Part shown: positions 13,561 to 21,258 of the stretch, in pieces
How positions within the stretch are numbered: the stretch's first letter is position 1
Layout: every line of letters starts with the position of its first letter
IMG/VR virus record: IMGVR_UViG_3300040806_002508
Span: 1-24,833 of that record
Origin: a virus
DNA length: 24,833 nt
Strand: one strand, 5' to 3'
Translations under genes and position numbers: made by a program
Notes under the pieces: generated by a model
What the model was told of the DNA's origin: nothing
Database searches by the model: none
Seen by the model: only the letters and a program-made list of their open reading frames with translations

Positions 13561-15147
13561 TTATAGGTCTATTATGACTCTCTGGAATTTGAACACTGTG
13601 CTGTCGTTGGTGATGTTGGTGGCCAATAACCTGACGTTGCCATCATCGATGTCCGCCGTGAATGTGCAAAGTGGATCCGTGTAAGATCCCGTGTTTCCAA
13701 ACACGGTAACGTAGGCCTCCGTGGTGCTGTCAGCACTTGGGCCGTGTACCAGTGTGGCTTCCACCATCTCGAACCTGCTGTTGGTGGTGTCTGATATGGA
13801 GATGTAGTACTTGGCACTCCTGTACGAAGCACTAGACCAACTGTCTATGACGGTGGTGGCAGATGTGGCCACAGTTGCGGTGTTGTCACCGATCTCGGAG
13901 TGGTTCAGTGTTGATGCATTCGATATGGTCACGAATCCTATGTTGCCCGCACCGTCCGTCTTCAGCACTTGGCCCGCTGAACCGTCTGACGTTGGGAAAC
14001 TGAAACCGCTGATGGACACCGTTCCCGTGCCATTGCCTGAAAGTTCTAGGTCGGCGTTAGAGGCATTTGACGAGATCGTGTTGTCTGTTATGGTCACACC
14101 ATCGATGGTCATTCCACTTGTGGTTGACAATGTGGTGAATGTTGCCGCCACCGGTGTGGTCGCACCGATCACGGTGTTGTCGATGGCACCACTGTTGATG
14201 TCCGCTTTGGCCATCACTACGGATCCTGTTCCGCTCGCTGATAGCACTAGTTCTGAGTTGGACTGCGTGGTTGTGATCGTGTTGTCTGTGATGTTGATAT
14301 TGGAATCTATGGTCAGGTTGCTGATGTTCACTGTTCCGGTACCTCCCGGTGTTAGGTTCAGGTCAGCGTTTGAACTGGTGGCTATGATATTGTCATTGAA
14401 CGTGATGTTGTCTATGGTGGTTGTACCCGTCAGGGTCGTTGCTCCTGTGACAGACAAAGTCGAAAGTGTTGTGAGTCCACTCACGTCCAGTGTTCCTGTA
14501 GTGGTTATGTTCTCATCGCCGAAACTGATATCTCCAGATGAGTCGGTGATCGACCCATTGGCCAGTGTTAGGTTTCCAATCGTGGATCCTGTTGCCACAG
14601 TCATGGTGCCCGTGGTGGTTATGTTCTCATCGCCGAAACTGATGTCCCCCGATGAGTCAGTGATCGACCCATTGGCCAATGTTAGATTCCCGATTGTGGA
14701 TCCTGTTGCGGCATTCAATGTTCCCACTGTGGCCGTGCCTGAAACACTAGCAGTTCCGTCTACGATCAAATTCTCGTTGATGTTGATCGCTGTGGAATCA
14801 TCCGAGCTCAAACTTGTCCCGTTGATTTTCAATGCTCCAAATATCACAGATCCGGTGCCATTCGGCAGTAAATTTATGTTTTCATTTGATCTCGTGCCTT
14901 CGATGTTGTTGTCATTTATCCTGATGGCCGGGAAGGCCACGGCACCGGTGCCTGCAGGTGAGAACACCAGATCATCGTTTGATCTAGTGGCGGATATCTC
15001 GTTCCCGCTGAAATCAAGGTCACCACCTGTGAGTGGAGATAGGTACAGTTCCGTGAACATGTCGTTCACTTTAGTCATTGCGGATCTCAGAGTATCACCT
15101 GTGCCGTCGTTTGCGTTTGAACCTACATTTAATGTTTGTTGTGCCAT
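13561..15147 (-). CDS. Fibre-like structural protein 2 (shared N-module)
   Basis: This 528-residue paralogue opens with LNVGSNANDGTGDTLRSAMT followed by KVNDMFTELY. It then has repeated 'SN.DL.L.P.GTG.V' units (for example NADLNLTPGGTGTVNIS). Residues about 144-219 are two tandem copies of a 38-residue unit (GSTIGNLTLANGSITDSSGD and onward). The C-terminal about 110 residues form a beta domain (SYRSAKYYISISD, DIDDGNVRLLATN, VFKFQRVIIDL) shared with the next gene. Its ATG is 1 nt from the stop of the upstream paralogue (TAA-C-ATG), so translation is coupled. Only a weak ribosome-binding site is seen. The likely role is a tail fibre. Confidence 0.78.
   Translation of the reverse strand: MAQQTLNVGSNANDGTGDTLRSAMTKVNDMFTELYLSPLTGGDLDFSGNEISATRSNDDLVFSPAGTGAVAFPAIRINDNNIEGTRSNENINLLPNGTGSVIFGALKINGTSLSSDDSTAININENLIVDGTASVSGTATVGTLNAATGSTIGNLTLANGSITDSSGDISFGDENITTTGTMTVATGSTIGNLTLANGSITDSSGDISFGDENITTTGTLDVSGLTTLSTLSVTGATTLTGTTTIDNITFNDNIIATSSNADLNLTPGGTGTVNISNLTIDSNINITDNTITTTQSNSELVLSASGTGSVVMAKADINSGAIDNTVIGATTPVAATFTTLSTTSGMTIDGVTITDNTISSNASNADLELSGNGTGTVSISGFSFPTSDGSAGQVLKTDGAGNIGFVTISNASTLNHSEIGDNTATVATSATTVIDSWSSASYRSAKYYISISDTTNSRFEMVEATLVHGPSADSTTEAYVTVFGNTGSYTDPLCTFTADIDDGNVRLLATNITNDSTVFKFQRVIIDL
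14489..14716 (-). repeat. Two tandem 114-nt units in fibre gene 2
   Basis: The same 114-nt segment occurs twice with an exact period (anchor TCATCGCC at 14513 and 14627). The copies differ by a handful of mostly synonymous bases (for example ATATCTCCA versus ATGTCCCCC), which shows selection on the protein after duplication. Confidence 0.85.
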
Positions 15148-15148
15148 G

Positions 15149-16735
15149 TTATACTTTTATCACCCTTTTCACGAATTTTATTACTTGGTTGTTAGTGTTA
15201 TTTACTGTTCCTAGCAACCTAACGTTGCCGCCCGATATGTCCGCACTCAACACTATTGATTCATACGCAGTTGATCCATCTCCCTGACCGTTGCCTACAC
15301 GTGCAAAAGAACTGACATAGGCGTTGGTCCCGTCGTGTGTGACGTTGGCCTCCACCAATGCGTACCTGTCCGCGGTGCTGTCTGACATCTGTATCAAATA
15401 TTTCACGCTCCTGTGTGTTGACGCACTGAATGAATCTATGGTCTGTGTCGAGGAGTCGCCTGTTATGGTGACCGTGCCATCCGCTATGTCTGATTCCACG
15501 TACAGGATTGGGAAGGTGGTCAAGGAGAGGTTCTTGGATGCATCCGTCTTTATGAATTGTCCCGCCGCATATGAGTTTGGCCAACTGAAACCATTTATTG
15601 AAACGTTGCCTGATCCACTGGCACTGATCTCAAGGTCAGCGTCGGTGGTGTTGACCGTGATCTGGTTGTCCTTGATGTTGAGCTGTCCTGCATTTAACTG
15701 TGTGTTTGTGAAGGACACCGTGGTGAAGGTTCCAGCGGCCGGTGTGGAGGCGCCTATCACTGTGTTGTCGATGGTGCCTGAATCTAGATCGATGTTTGAA
15801 ATCTGTGTGGAGCCCGTGCCATTGCCTGACAGCACCAGGTCGTCATTGGATCTGGTGACCTTGATCACGTTGTCCGTGAGGTTGATGCTGGAGTCTATGG
15901 TGAGATTGCTGACATTGACAACTCCCGTGCCACCTGGCGTAAGATTCAGATCCGCGTTTGAACTGGTTCCTATTATGTTGTCATTGAACGTGAGGTTGTC
16001 CACCGTGGTAGTTCCGGCAAATGAAGATGCACCGGACACTGTGGCACTACCCAATGTTGTTGCTCCTGCATTGAAATTCCCCGTGGTGGTTATGTTCTCG
16101 TCGCCGAAACTGATGTCTCCAGATGAGTCAGTGATTGACCCGTTTGCCAGTGTTAGGTTACCTATAGTGGATCCTGTGGCCACAGCCAGTGTTCCTGTGG
16201 TGGTGATGTTCTCGTCGCCGAAACTGATGTCTCCAGATGAGTCCGTTATGGATCCATTGGCCAAAGTTAGATTCCCGATTGTGGATCCTGACTGAGCACT
16301 CATGGTGCTGGATATCACTACGTTTCCGGTGGTTGTGAGATCACCGTCCACTGTTAAATTTTCATTAATGTTTATCGTGCTGGAATCGGTGGCAGTGATT
16401 GACGTACCAGAGAATCCCAGTCCGTCTATGACCAATTGACCTGATCCGTTTGGTATGAATTTTATGTCCTCGTTTGATCTTGTGCCCTCGATGTTGTTGT
16501 CGTTTATCTTTATCGCCGGGAAAAGCACAGCACCAGTGCCGGATGGTTTCAACACTATGTCCGCGTTGGAATCGGTTGAACTGATCTCGTTCTGATTGAA
16601 GCCCAGCGTGGTTGCAACCAACGGATCAGCGTACAACTCCGTGAAGTTGTTGTTGATCTTGATGCCCGCACGCCTTATGGTATCGCCCGTGCCGTCGTCC
16701 GCGGTTACACCTATGTTTATCAGTTCCTGTGCCAT
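15149..16735 (-). CDS. Fibre-like structural protein 3 (shared N-module)
   Basis: This is exactly the same length (528 residues) as fibre protein 2 and clearly its duplicate. The N-module reads INIGVTADDGTGDTIRRAGI then KINNNFTELY. The beta-repeat middle has the same 114-nt tandem repeat at the equivalent place (residues about 145-220). The matching C-terminal domain reads HRSVKYLIQMSD, ADISGGNVRLLGT, IKFVKRVIKV. The middle and tip segments diverge between copies. A late promoter ends 10 nt before the ATG. Its stop is 1 nt from the start of protein 2. The likely role is a tail or baseplate fibre with possibly distinct specificity. Confidence 0.78.
   Translation of the reverse strand: MAQELINIGVTADDGTGDTIRRAGIKINNNFTELYADPLVATTLGFNQNEISSTDSNADIVLKPSGTGAVLFPAIKINDNNIEGTRSNEDIKFIPNGSGQLVIDGLGFSGTSITATDSSTININENLTVDGDLTTTGNVVISSTMSAQSGSTIGNLTLANGSITDSSGDISFGDENITTTGTLAVATGSTIGNLTLANGSITDSSGDISFGDENITTTGNFNAGATTLGSATVSGASSFAGTTTVDNLTFNDNIIGTSSNADLNLTPGGTGVVNVSNLTIDSSINLTDNVIKVTRSNDDLVLSGNGTGSTQISNIDLDSGTIDNTVIGASTPAAGTFTTVSFTNTQLNAGQLNIKDNQITVNTTDADLEISASGSGNVSINGFSWPNSYAAGQFIKTDASKNLSLTTFPILYVESDIADGTVTITGDSSTQTIDSFSASTHRSVKYLIQMSDSTADRYALVEANVTHDGTNAYVSSFARVGNGQGDGSTAYESIVLSADISGGNVRLLGTVNNTNNQVIKFVKRVIKV
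16074..16301 (-). repeat. Two tandem 114-nt units in fibre gene 3
   Basis: The same unit as at 14489-14716 appears with the same period (anchor TCGTCGCC at 16098 and 16212). The four copies across the two genes show that duplication preceded or was spread by gene conversion. Confidence 0.85.
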
Positions 16736-16745
16736 AATTTAATGG

Positions 16746-16752
16746 TATTTAT
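16746..16752 (-). promoter_or_regulatory. Late promoter ATAAATA
   Basis: The minus strand reads CCATAAATACC, 10 nt before the ATG at 16735. There is no room for a normal ribosome-binding site. Confidence 0.55.
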
Positions 16753-16754
16753 GG

Positions 16755-17588
16755 TTACGGAGAGACGTTCTTGAATGGATGATCACTGGGCAGATTACCG
16801 GTCAAACCCCACTTGTGCGCCAGGTATCCCTCGGCCTTTTCGAGTGTTGTGATATCTGTTGCACCCGTACCTGGTAAGTCAGCCACCATCATAAACTCCG
16901 CACATTTGCCTGCAAGTCGATTGCCGCCTCTGTTTTTACAAATTCTAACGTCCTGGTTGGTGTTGATGGCATTGTCATAGTCGTTGACTGGGGTGAATAT
17001 GTTAGCACCACTTACTCTACAACCAATTTGATTGCCTGTCTTGTTTAAGAAAAGGGAAATAATATACCAAGTGTGATTAGATAAACCACTGTCCCAGGCT
17101 TGACTGTTGCCTATAGTTGATGAGATTCTATCGGAACTCAATCCATCCAGATCTAACTCACCATCCCAAGTACTGGCGTTGCTGGCACTGATAGCATAGT
17201 CTCTCTTTGAACTGGCCGAGACTGTGCTGTTCTCCACACTCCAGAATGAGTCTTTTACGTTGTCAACTGATGTGTAATGGAATACTCCAGCACACCAATG
17301 ATTTCCGCTTGATGCTACTGCTTGTTCCGAACTTGTTGTAAAATCCTCCGCGCCATCAAAACTAAATGTGTTATAACCGTTTAGGCCTGTTAGGTTATTA
17401 GGTGTTCCTGTTATAGTAATTGTTGAGAAGTTTCCTGACTTATCTGTCACAGCAGTGTACTCATTCGAACTTAATGTATAACTGTTAGTGTCCGCCCCGT
17501 CTATCCAAAATGATGTGCTGATGCTGTCTGAAGGATTCCAATTGCTACCGCCAACTGTGATGATGTGTCTGTGTTTACCCAGAGGCAT
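16755..17588 (-). CDS. LamG/concanavalin-like structural protein
   Basis: This 277-residue protein has a jelly-roll-like alternation of strands and ends in KAEGYLAHKWGLTGNLPSDH followed by PFKNVSP. That ending is very typical of LamG/lectin-like domains in marine phage and bacterial surface proteins. FWIDGADTNSYTL near the start is also common in that group. It probably binds glycans, perhaps as a fibre-associated receptor-binding or decoration protein. It lies between fibre genes 3 and 4. The ribosome-binding site (AGGAGGA) overlaps the stop codon of the upstream fibre gene, giving coupled expression. Confidence 0.65.
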   Translation of the reverse strand: MPLGKHRHIITVGGSNWNPSDSISTSFWIDGADTNSYTLSSNEYTAVTDKSGNFSTITITGTPNNLTGLNGYNTFSFDGAEDFTTSSEQAVASSGNHWCAGVFHYTSVDNVKDSFWSVENSTVSASSKRDYAISASNASTWDGELDLDGLSSDRISSTIGNSQAWDSGLSNHTWYIISLFLNKTGNQIGCRVSGANIFTPVNDYDNAINTNQDVRICKNRGGNRLAGKCAEFMMVADLPGTGATDITTLEKAEGYLAHKWGLTGNLPSDHPFKNVSP

Positions 17589-17592
17589 CCAG

Positions 17593-17599
17593 TCCTCCT
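17593..17599 (-). promoter_or_regulatory. Strong ribosome-binding site overlapping stop codon
   Basis: The minus strand reads TAGGAGGACTGGATG. The stop TAG of fibre protein 4 shares bases with the AGGAGGA site of the LamG-like gene, tying its translation to that of the fibre. Confidence 0.65.
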
Positions 17600-18854
17600 A
17601 TGATGACCTGTAGTCCTTGGCAATGTTGCCCAGGAAGTTGGTTCCGTCGTTGATGATCGTCACGACATCGATGTCTCCACCGCCTGTGGATAGTGTGCTA
17701 CTGTTGGATGGGAACTTCACAGCACTTGAACCGTCAGTGCCAAATGTGGCCGTCCTTGTTCCTGTGCCATCCTGTGTGATGATCAATGTGACTGAACCAC
17801 CCGTTGGTAGGTTGGTGATGTTGAATTCTGTGTTAGTGCCTAATGTGACAGTGTGTATGCTGGCCGCCGAACAGTCAACTGTGATGGTCGAGCTCGAAGT
17901 TAATGAATTGATCTTCTCAATGTATCCGGCGTTGAATGTCACCGGACCCTGTGCGACAACTCCGCCCGTGCCCGATGGGTCAAGTGTGATGTCGGCGTTT
18001 GAAGGTGATTGAATAGTTGAACCGTTGAATGTGATGTCACCCGTTGAACCACCGCCCACTGAATCTGCGTATGCTTTCACAGCCGCTGATGTTGGGATTG
18101 TCGTGTCGTTGTTGTTTGATCCTATGCCCTCACCTGCTGTCACTATGCTGGCCGCGGCAAAGTCCGCAACTTCTAGATTGCTTATACTATTTCCAGTGCC
18201 GTTGGCGTCTATTGTCTTGTTGGTGAATGTCAATGTGTCTGATGCTATGTTGGCATCCTCGGCATCAACATAGGCCTTGATCGACTGTTGTGATGCGATC
18301 GCTGTGGCACTGTTTGATGCCATGTTGTCCTCGTCAAGGAACACACCCGAAGTGAAGTCCGCGATGTCGATGTTTGAAATACTATTGCCCGTGCCGTTGG
18401 CGTCGAATGTCTTGTTGGTAAATGTTGTTGTTGAACTCGCTGTGACATCACCTGCCGCTGACGCTTCCAATCCTATGGTGCCTGTGCTGTGATCGTACGT
18501 GAACACGTAGTTGTCTTCGCTGGCTCCCACAGTTTGATCTGCGTTGAAAGTAAAGTTACCTAACACAACATTACCTGTTCCGTTAGGAGTGATCGTGATG
18601 TCCGAATTTGTAGTGATGCTTGAGATTGTGCTGTTTTGTATTGATAAAGTGTCAATCTCTATAGAACCTGTTCCGTTGGCCTGTAGTTTTAGGTCACCGT
18701 TCGTTACATCAGTGGCTATTAGACCAGATGATCCATCCCTCACCAAAGAGTATACTTCCGTGAAATTCGTGTTGATTTTCTGCATAGCGGTACGTAGAGT
18801 ATCGCCTGTGGCTGGATTTCCCTGTACACCTATATCTATATTAATTCTCGCCAT
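17598..18854 (-). CDS. Fibre-like structural protein 4 (shared N-module)
   Basis: The 418-residue product starts at MARINIDIGVQG (ATG 18854). A longer frame back to 18953 is rejected because it crosses the palindromic promoter and has no family match. The N-module ends TGDTLRTAMQKINTNFTEVY. Two internal repeats (NKTFDANGTGNSISNIDIAD and NKTIDANGTGNSISNLEVAD) and an ASQQSIKAYVDAEDAN segment follow. The C-terminal beta domain (VTLGTNTEFNITNLPTGGSV, then NDGTNFLGNIAKDYRSS) resembles the tip domain of the 187-residue protein. It is the first gene of the fibre block in transcription order. Confidence 0.78.
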   Translation of the reverse strand: MARINIDIGVQGNPATGDTLRTAMQKINTNFTEVYSLVRDGSSGLIATDVTNGDLKLQANGTGSIEIDTLSIQNSTISSITTNSDITITPNGTGNVVLGNFTFNADQTVGASEDNYVFTYDHSTGTIGLEASAAGDVTASSTTTFTNKTFDANGTGNSISNIDIADFTSGVFLDEDNMASNSATAIASQQSIKAYVDAEDANIASDTLTFTNKTIDANGTGNSISNLEVADFAAASIVTAGEGIGSNNNDTTIPTSAAVKAYADSVGGGSTGDITFNGSTIQSPSNADITLDPSGTGGVVAQGPVTFNAGYIEKINSLTSSSTITVDCSAASIHTVTLGTNTEFNITNLPTGGSVTLIITQDGTGTRTATFGTDGSSAVKFPSNSSTLSTGGGDIDVVTIINDGTNFLGNIAKDYRSS

Positions 18855-18865
18855 AATCTGATACT

Positions 18866-18882
18866 CGTATTTATTAAATACG
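18866..18882. promoter_or_regulatory. Perfect 17-nt palindromic bidirectional late promoter
   Basis: The sequence is CGTATTTA-T-TAAATACG, an 8+1+8 perfect palindrome. Each half carries a late-promoter core (TAAATACG). It sits in the 31-nt gap between divergent genes 17598-18854 (minus) and 18886-19164 (plus). One element can therefore read both ways. Confidence 0.6.
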
Positions 18883-18885
18883 AAT

Positions 18886-19164
18886 ATGTTCGTAGAAACC
18901 CTTAAAACCATCAAGTTGTACAAGAGGGAGAGCAAGTACGGGGTCATGCACAACTATCGAAGGCGGAACATGATCTACGTGTTCAGGTGTGACGCCTGTT
19001 CCGAGACATTCCAGAGGCCCAAATCCAAGGTGGATCCCGCTCGTGCCTCAAACGACTACAAGCACGTGTGCAGTAATTGTGATTCCAAGAAGTTTGCCCA
19101 AAGCGTGGGCGTCAAAATGCGTCGGGTGTATCAACTGGACGCCAGCAGTACCAAGACCCTATAA
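18886..19164 (+). CDS. Small Cys4 zinc-finger protein
   Basis: This 92-residue plus-strand protein has C35-x2-C38 and C62-x2-C65. The spacing is 23 residues and many Lys/Arg lie between, consistent with a zinc ribbon that contacts nucleic acid. The N-terminus is basic (KLYKRESKYG, HNYRRRN). A full HNH nuclease motif is not visible. The ATG lies only 3 nt from the palindromic promoter and has no ribosome-binding site, so a leaderless message or a later start (Met21 or Met29) must be considered. Its 3' end overlaps the convergent gene by 6 nt. Confidence 0.65.
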   Translation: MFVETLKTIKLYKRESKYGVMHNYRRRNMIYVFRCDACSETFQRPKSKVDPARASNDYKHVCSNCDSKKFAQSVGVKMRRVYQLDASSTKTL

Positions 19165-19902
19165 CTGTCTCCACCGGATGTCGTTCCTGTGGCCGTCTAT
19201 CCATCTCTGTAGGTCAGCGTAGATGCCACACTTTATATTTGGCTGATCAAAGTACCAACGCAGGAACGGATTGCCCTCAAGATATTCCTTGCGGTTGATG
19301 AAATAGAAGTTTGTTTTGGGAAATTTCCTGAACGTCTGCCTCAGTTGATACATCCATTCATACTTGAGGTAGGCCTTCATGCTGGCCCTGTCTGGATAGT
19401 TTGTGCTGTTCTTGTAGATGTTGTTCTGTATCCTGCTGGGCGTGTCCATCTCCCATTGTTGGGCACCCATTATGTCGAACGCCATTATCACTATGTTCTT
19501 TATGCCGGACTCCGCGGCCATCAACACCGCACTGCAACCGGAACCACGTGCCTTGGAGAAGTCGTTCGTTTTGATCTTGCCACCTTTCTTTATGTCACCA
19601 CCACGCCATAACCTGTATATCTTCAGTCCCTCTGGCACGTCCATCTCATGGTCATCTTCACACAGGTAGTTCCAAGCACTGATATCATCAGGACCATGGA
19701 TACTCGGTGATTCCTTGCCGTTGTTGTGCCAATTGGCCAGTTCCTCGTACATGGGAGGGTTCACCGCCACTATGTGATCACACAGCATGGGATGATCCCT
19801 GTATATGGCATTACAACCATATATGATTCCATTGCCTTTCAAGTGATCTATTGGGAAGATGTTTCTCGATTCACCGTTGCCTATTATGAATGCTGTATCC
19901 AT
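19159..19902 (-). CDS. GNGES-motif Rossmann-like protein, glycosyltransferase-like
   Basis: The 247-residue form starts at MDTAFIIGNGESR (ATG 19902, overlapping the upstream stop as TAATG). The frame extends to 19926 but the earlier start is less likely. GNGESR (8-13) and YGCNAIYRD (28-36) are followed by a strand-rich middle, GSGCSAVLMAAESG (a nucleotide-loop-like turn) and IVIMAFDI. This architecture resembles the CST-I/GT42 sialyltransferase and DUF115 groups, which share GNGPS, CN and a later SG...G.D. The relation is distant and inferred by eye. The gene at 23858-24496 is a shorter paralogue. Confidence 0.55.
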   Translation of the reverse strand: MDTAFIIGNGESRNIFPIDHLKGNGIIYGCNAIYRDHPMLCDHIVAVNPPMYEELANWHNNGKESPSIHGPDDISAWNYLCEDDHEMDVPEGLKIYRLWRGGDIKKGGKIKTNDFSKARGSGCSAVLMAAESGIKNIVIMAFDIMGAQQWEMDTPSRIQNNIYKNSTNYPDRASMKAYLKYEWMYQLRQTFRKFPKTNFYFINRKEYLEGNPFLRWYFDQPNIKCGIYADLQRWIDGHRNDIRWRQL

Positions 19903-20237
19903 TACACGCCAAATGATTCTCCACAACCACAGGCGCTGGTCGAATTTGGATTTGAAATCTCAAACTGTGATCCAAAAGTTTCCTCTATCCAGTCAATCTT
20001 TGTGCCCGCCACGTACAGCATCGAAGTCTCGTCAACGACAAATCTTCCTGTGCCCCAGTCGGTCATTTCATCACCTTCTTTGACATCTTCCTTTTTGTCT
20101 ATGAATCCCCATTCGTACTTGAAACCAGCACAACCACCGCCATTGACGGCCAGGCTGACTGCGTACTTGTCAGGGTTTTTTGAAAGCAGTTTCTCCATCT
20201 GTGCCTTAGCGGGATCTGTAATATCAAACCATTTCAT
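19902..20237 (-). CDS. A-type iron-sulfur carrier (HesB/IscA/ErpA family)
   Basis: This 111-residue protein has the family hallmarks: C36 in GGGCAGFKY, then C103 and C105 in SACGCGESF near the C-terminus. The other body motif, FVVDETSMLYVAGTKIDW, matches the family's DxxSxxxLxGxxIDY. It probably receives and hands over [Fe-S] clusters to apoproteins. In phage it may support host or phage Fe-S enzymes during infection. Length is normal (about 107-120). Its stop overlaps the start of the next gene (TAATG). A phage-borne copy is uncommon enough to notice, although similar genes are known from marine phages. Confidence 0.9.
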   Translation of the reverse strand: MKWFDITDPAKAQMEKLLSKNPDKYAVSLAVNGGGCAGFKYEWGFIDKKEDVKEGDEMTDWGTGRFVVDETSMLYVAGTKIDWIEETFGSQFEISNPNSTSACGCGESFGV

Positions 20238-20251
20238 ACTATTAATTATCT

Positions 20252-20563
20252 CTATCTCTTGCCACTGTTTTGTATTCCAACGCTCATCCAGAACCTAGTG
20301 GCATCCAGTTTCTTCTCGAAACTCATGTAGGCGTTCTGATGCTCCCAATGGTTCTTGGGATTCTCTATCTCGCCCGCTGGTTCGAACCACCATCCCCACT
20401 TGCCTTCACAATTTTCCTGGCACCATTCTATACATTCACCCATGACACCATTTGAGTTGAGATCGATGTTGAACGCAAATTTCTGCATGTATCCGCAATC
20501 GTCTGGGACGTCCGACATCTCTGGTTTAACTTTCTTTACTTTGACTTTACCGTAACTCCTCAT
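20252..20563 (-). CDS. Small conserved protein with Cys/Trp-rich core (103 aa)
   Basis: The start is taken at ATG 20563, where TGATG overlaps the upstream glycosyltransferase stop and GGAAG precedes it. An ATG at 20599 in the same frame would add 12 residues that overlap coding sequence. The protein has a basic N-terminus (RSYGKVKVKKVKPEMS). A central Cys/Trp-rich section follows (CIEWCQENCEGKWGWWFEPA) with aromatic and acidic residues, then a HWEHQNAYMSFE segment. No family is recognised. The 14-nt gap to the Fe-S carrier gene suggests co-expression. Confidence 0.6.
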   Translation of the reverse strand: MRSYGKVKVKKVKPEMSDVPDDCGYMQKFAFNIDLNSNGVMGECIEWCQENCEGKWGWWFEPAGEIENPKNHWEHQNAYMSFEKKLDATRFWMSVGIQNSGKR

Positions 20564-21258
20564 CACTTCCAGTTGTCCACCACCCATTGGTCGGCACACT
20601 CCATGGGATTAGGTGAACCATGGAAAACCGCCACTCGGTTGCCTGGTTCTATCTTGGCAGGTGTCCGAAAGAATTTCTTCCCATCTTTTGTCAATAACTT
20701 TGTGTCTTTGAGACCTATCATCTCCCATTTGTATGATCTTATCCATTCCTCAGGGAACCAAGTGATATCATTGTGTGCCTTCTTCGTTATCCAGTCCTGA
20801 TCTCCATGATTCTGTTGCATGACCTGTGCTGACCTGTCCTTGAAGTCCATCCACAGATAGTCCATCGTGCCCGCCTCCCATCGCATACAACTGGAGTTTG
20901 ACAGTTTCCAGTCTTTTATCCTACACCTGTTGAAGTCCCTTATGATATTGAACTTTCCTGTATGGGTGAACAGTGGATCGATGTTGTCGAATATCACAAC
21001 GTCCAGATCAAAAAACAAAATGTTACCCTTGACGGGCATCTCGGGTGCGAACATCCATAGTTTGCTCCACCAGGACTTGATCCATGGATCATTGGGCAAC
21101 TTTACAGCGTTGATGTCTGTATCCAATCCATTAGGATCATCTGTTAGGCAGTGGAACTGATAGGGCACCGTTGTGTGCCTTGCCACCATGTTCTTAAGAA
21201 CGTTAGCATAAACTGAAGGATATTTGCTACCCCACTTAACGCACACTACGTGATTCAT
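20563..21258 (-). CDS. GT-A-type glycosyltransferase with DxD motif
   Basis: This 231-residue protein has a Rossmann-like start (NHVVCVKWGSKYPSVYANVL) and YQFHCLTDDP. The DLD triplet at residues 84-86 (ILFFDLDVVIFDN) matches the metal/sugar-nucleotide-binding DxD of GT-A enzymes. EAGTMDYLWMDFK and a late VAVFHGSPNP (substrate-pocket His) are consistent with GT8-like transferases. The likely role is transfer of a sugar to a phage or host surface structure or to modified DNA; the substrate is unknown. Start and stop overlap neighbours (23 nt upstream with the 373-residue gene; TGATG downstream). Confidence 0.72.
   Translation of the reverse strand: MNHVVCVKWGSKYPSVYANVLKNMVARHTTVPYQFHCLTDDPNGLDTDINAVKLPNDPWIKSWWSKLWMFAPEMPVKGNILFFDLDVVIFDNIDPLFTHTGKFNIIRDFNRCRIKDWKLSNSSCMRWEAGTMDYLWMDFKDRSAQVMQQNHGDQDWITKKAHNDITWFPEEWIRSYKWEMIGLKDTKLLTKDGKKFFRTPAKIEPGNRVAVFHGSPNPMECADQWVVDNWK

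Noticed and set aside
13811-15214. Plus-strand 467-codon open frame opposite fibre gene 2
   Set aside because: It is antisense to a fibre gene whose Thr/Ser/Gly/Asn-rich codons leave the opposite strand open. The translation is a Val/Ser/Pro-rich low-complexity string with no ribosome-binding site or family resemblance.
15324-16295. Plus-strand 323-codon open frame opposite fibre gene 3
   Set aside because: This has the same cause as the frame at 13811: it mirrors the repeated fibre codons and includes the 114-nt repeat in antisense.
18855-18953. Longer start for fibre protein 4
   Set aside because: The extension crosses the palindromic promoter and the opposite gene's start. The family N-module begins at the ATG at 18854.
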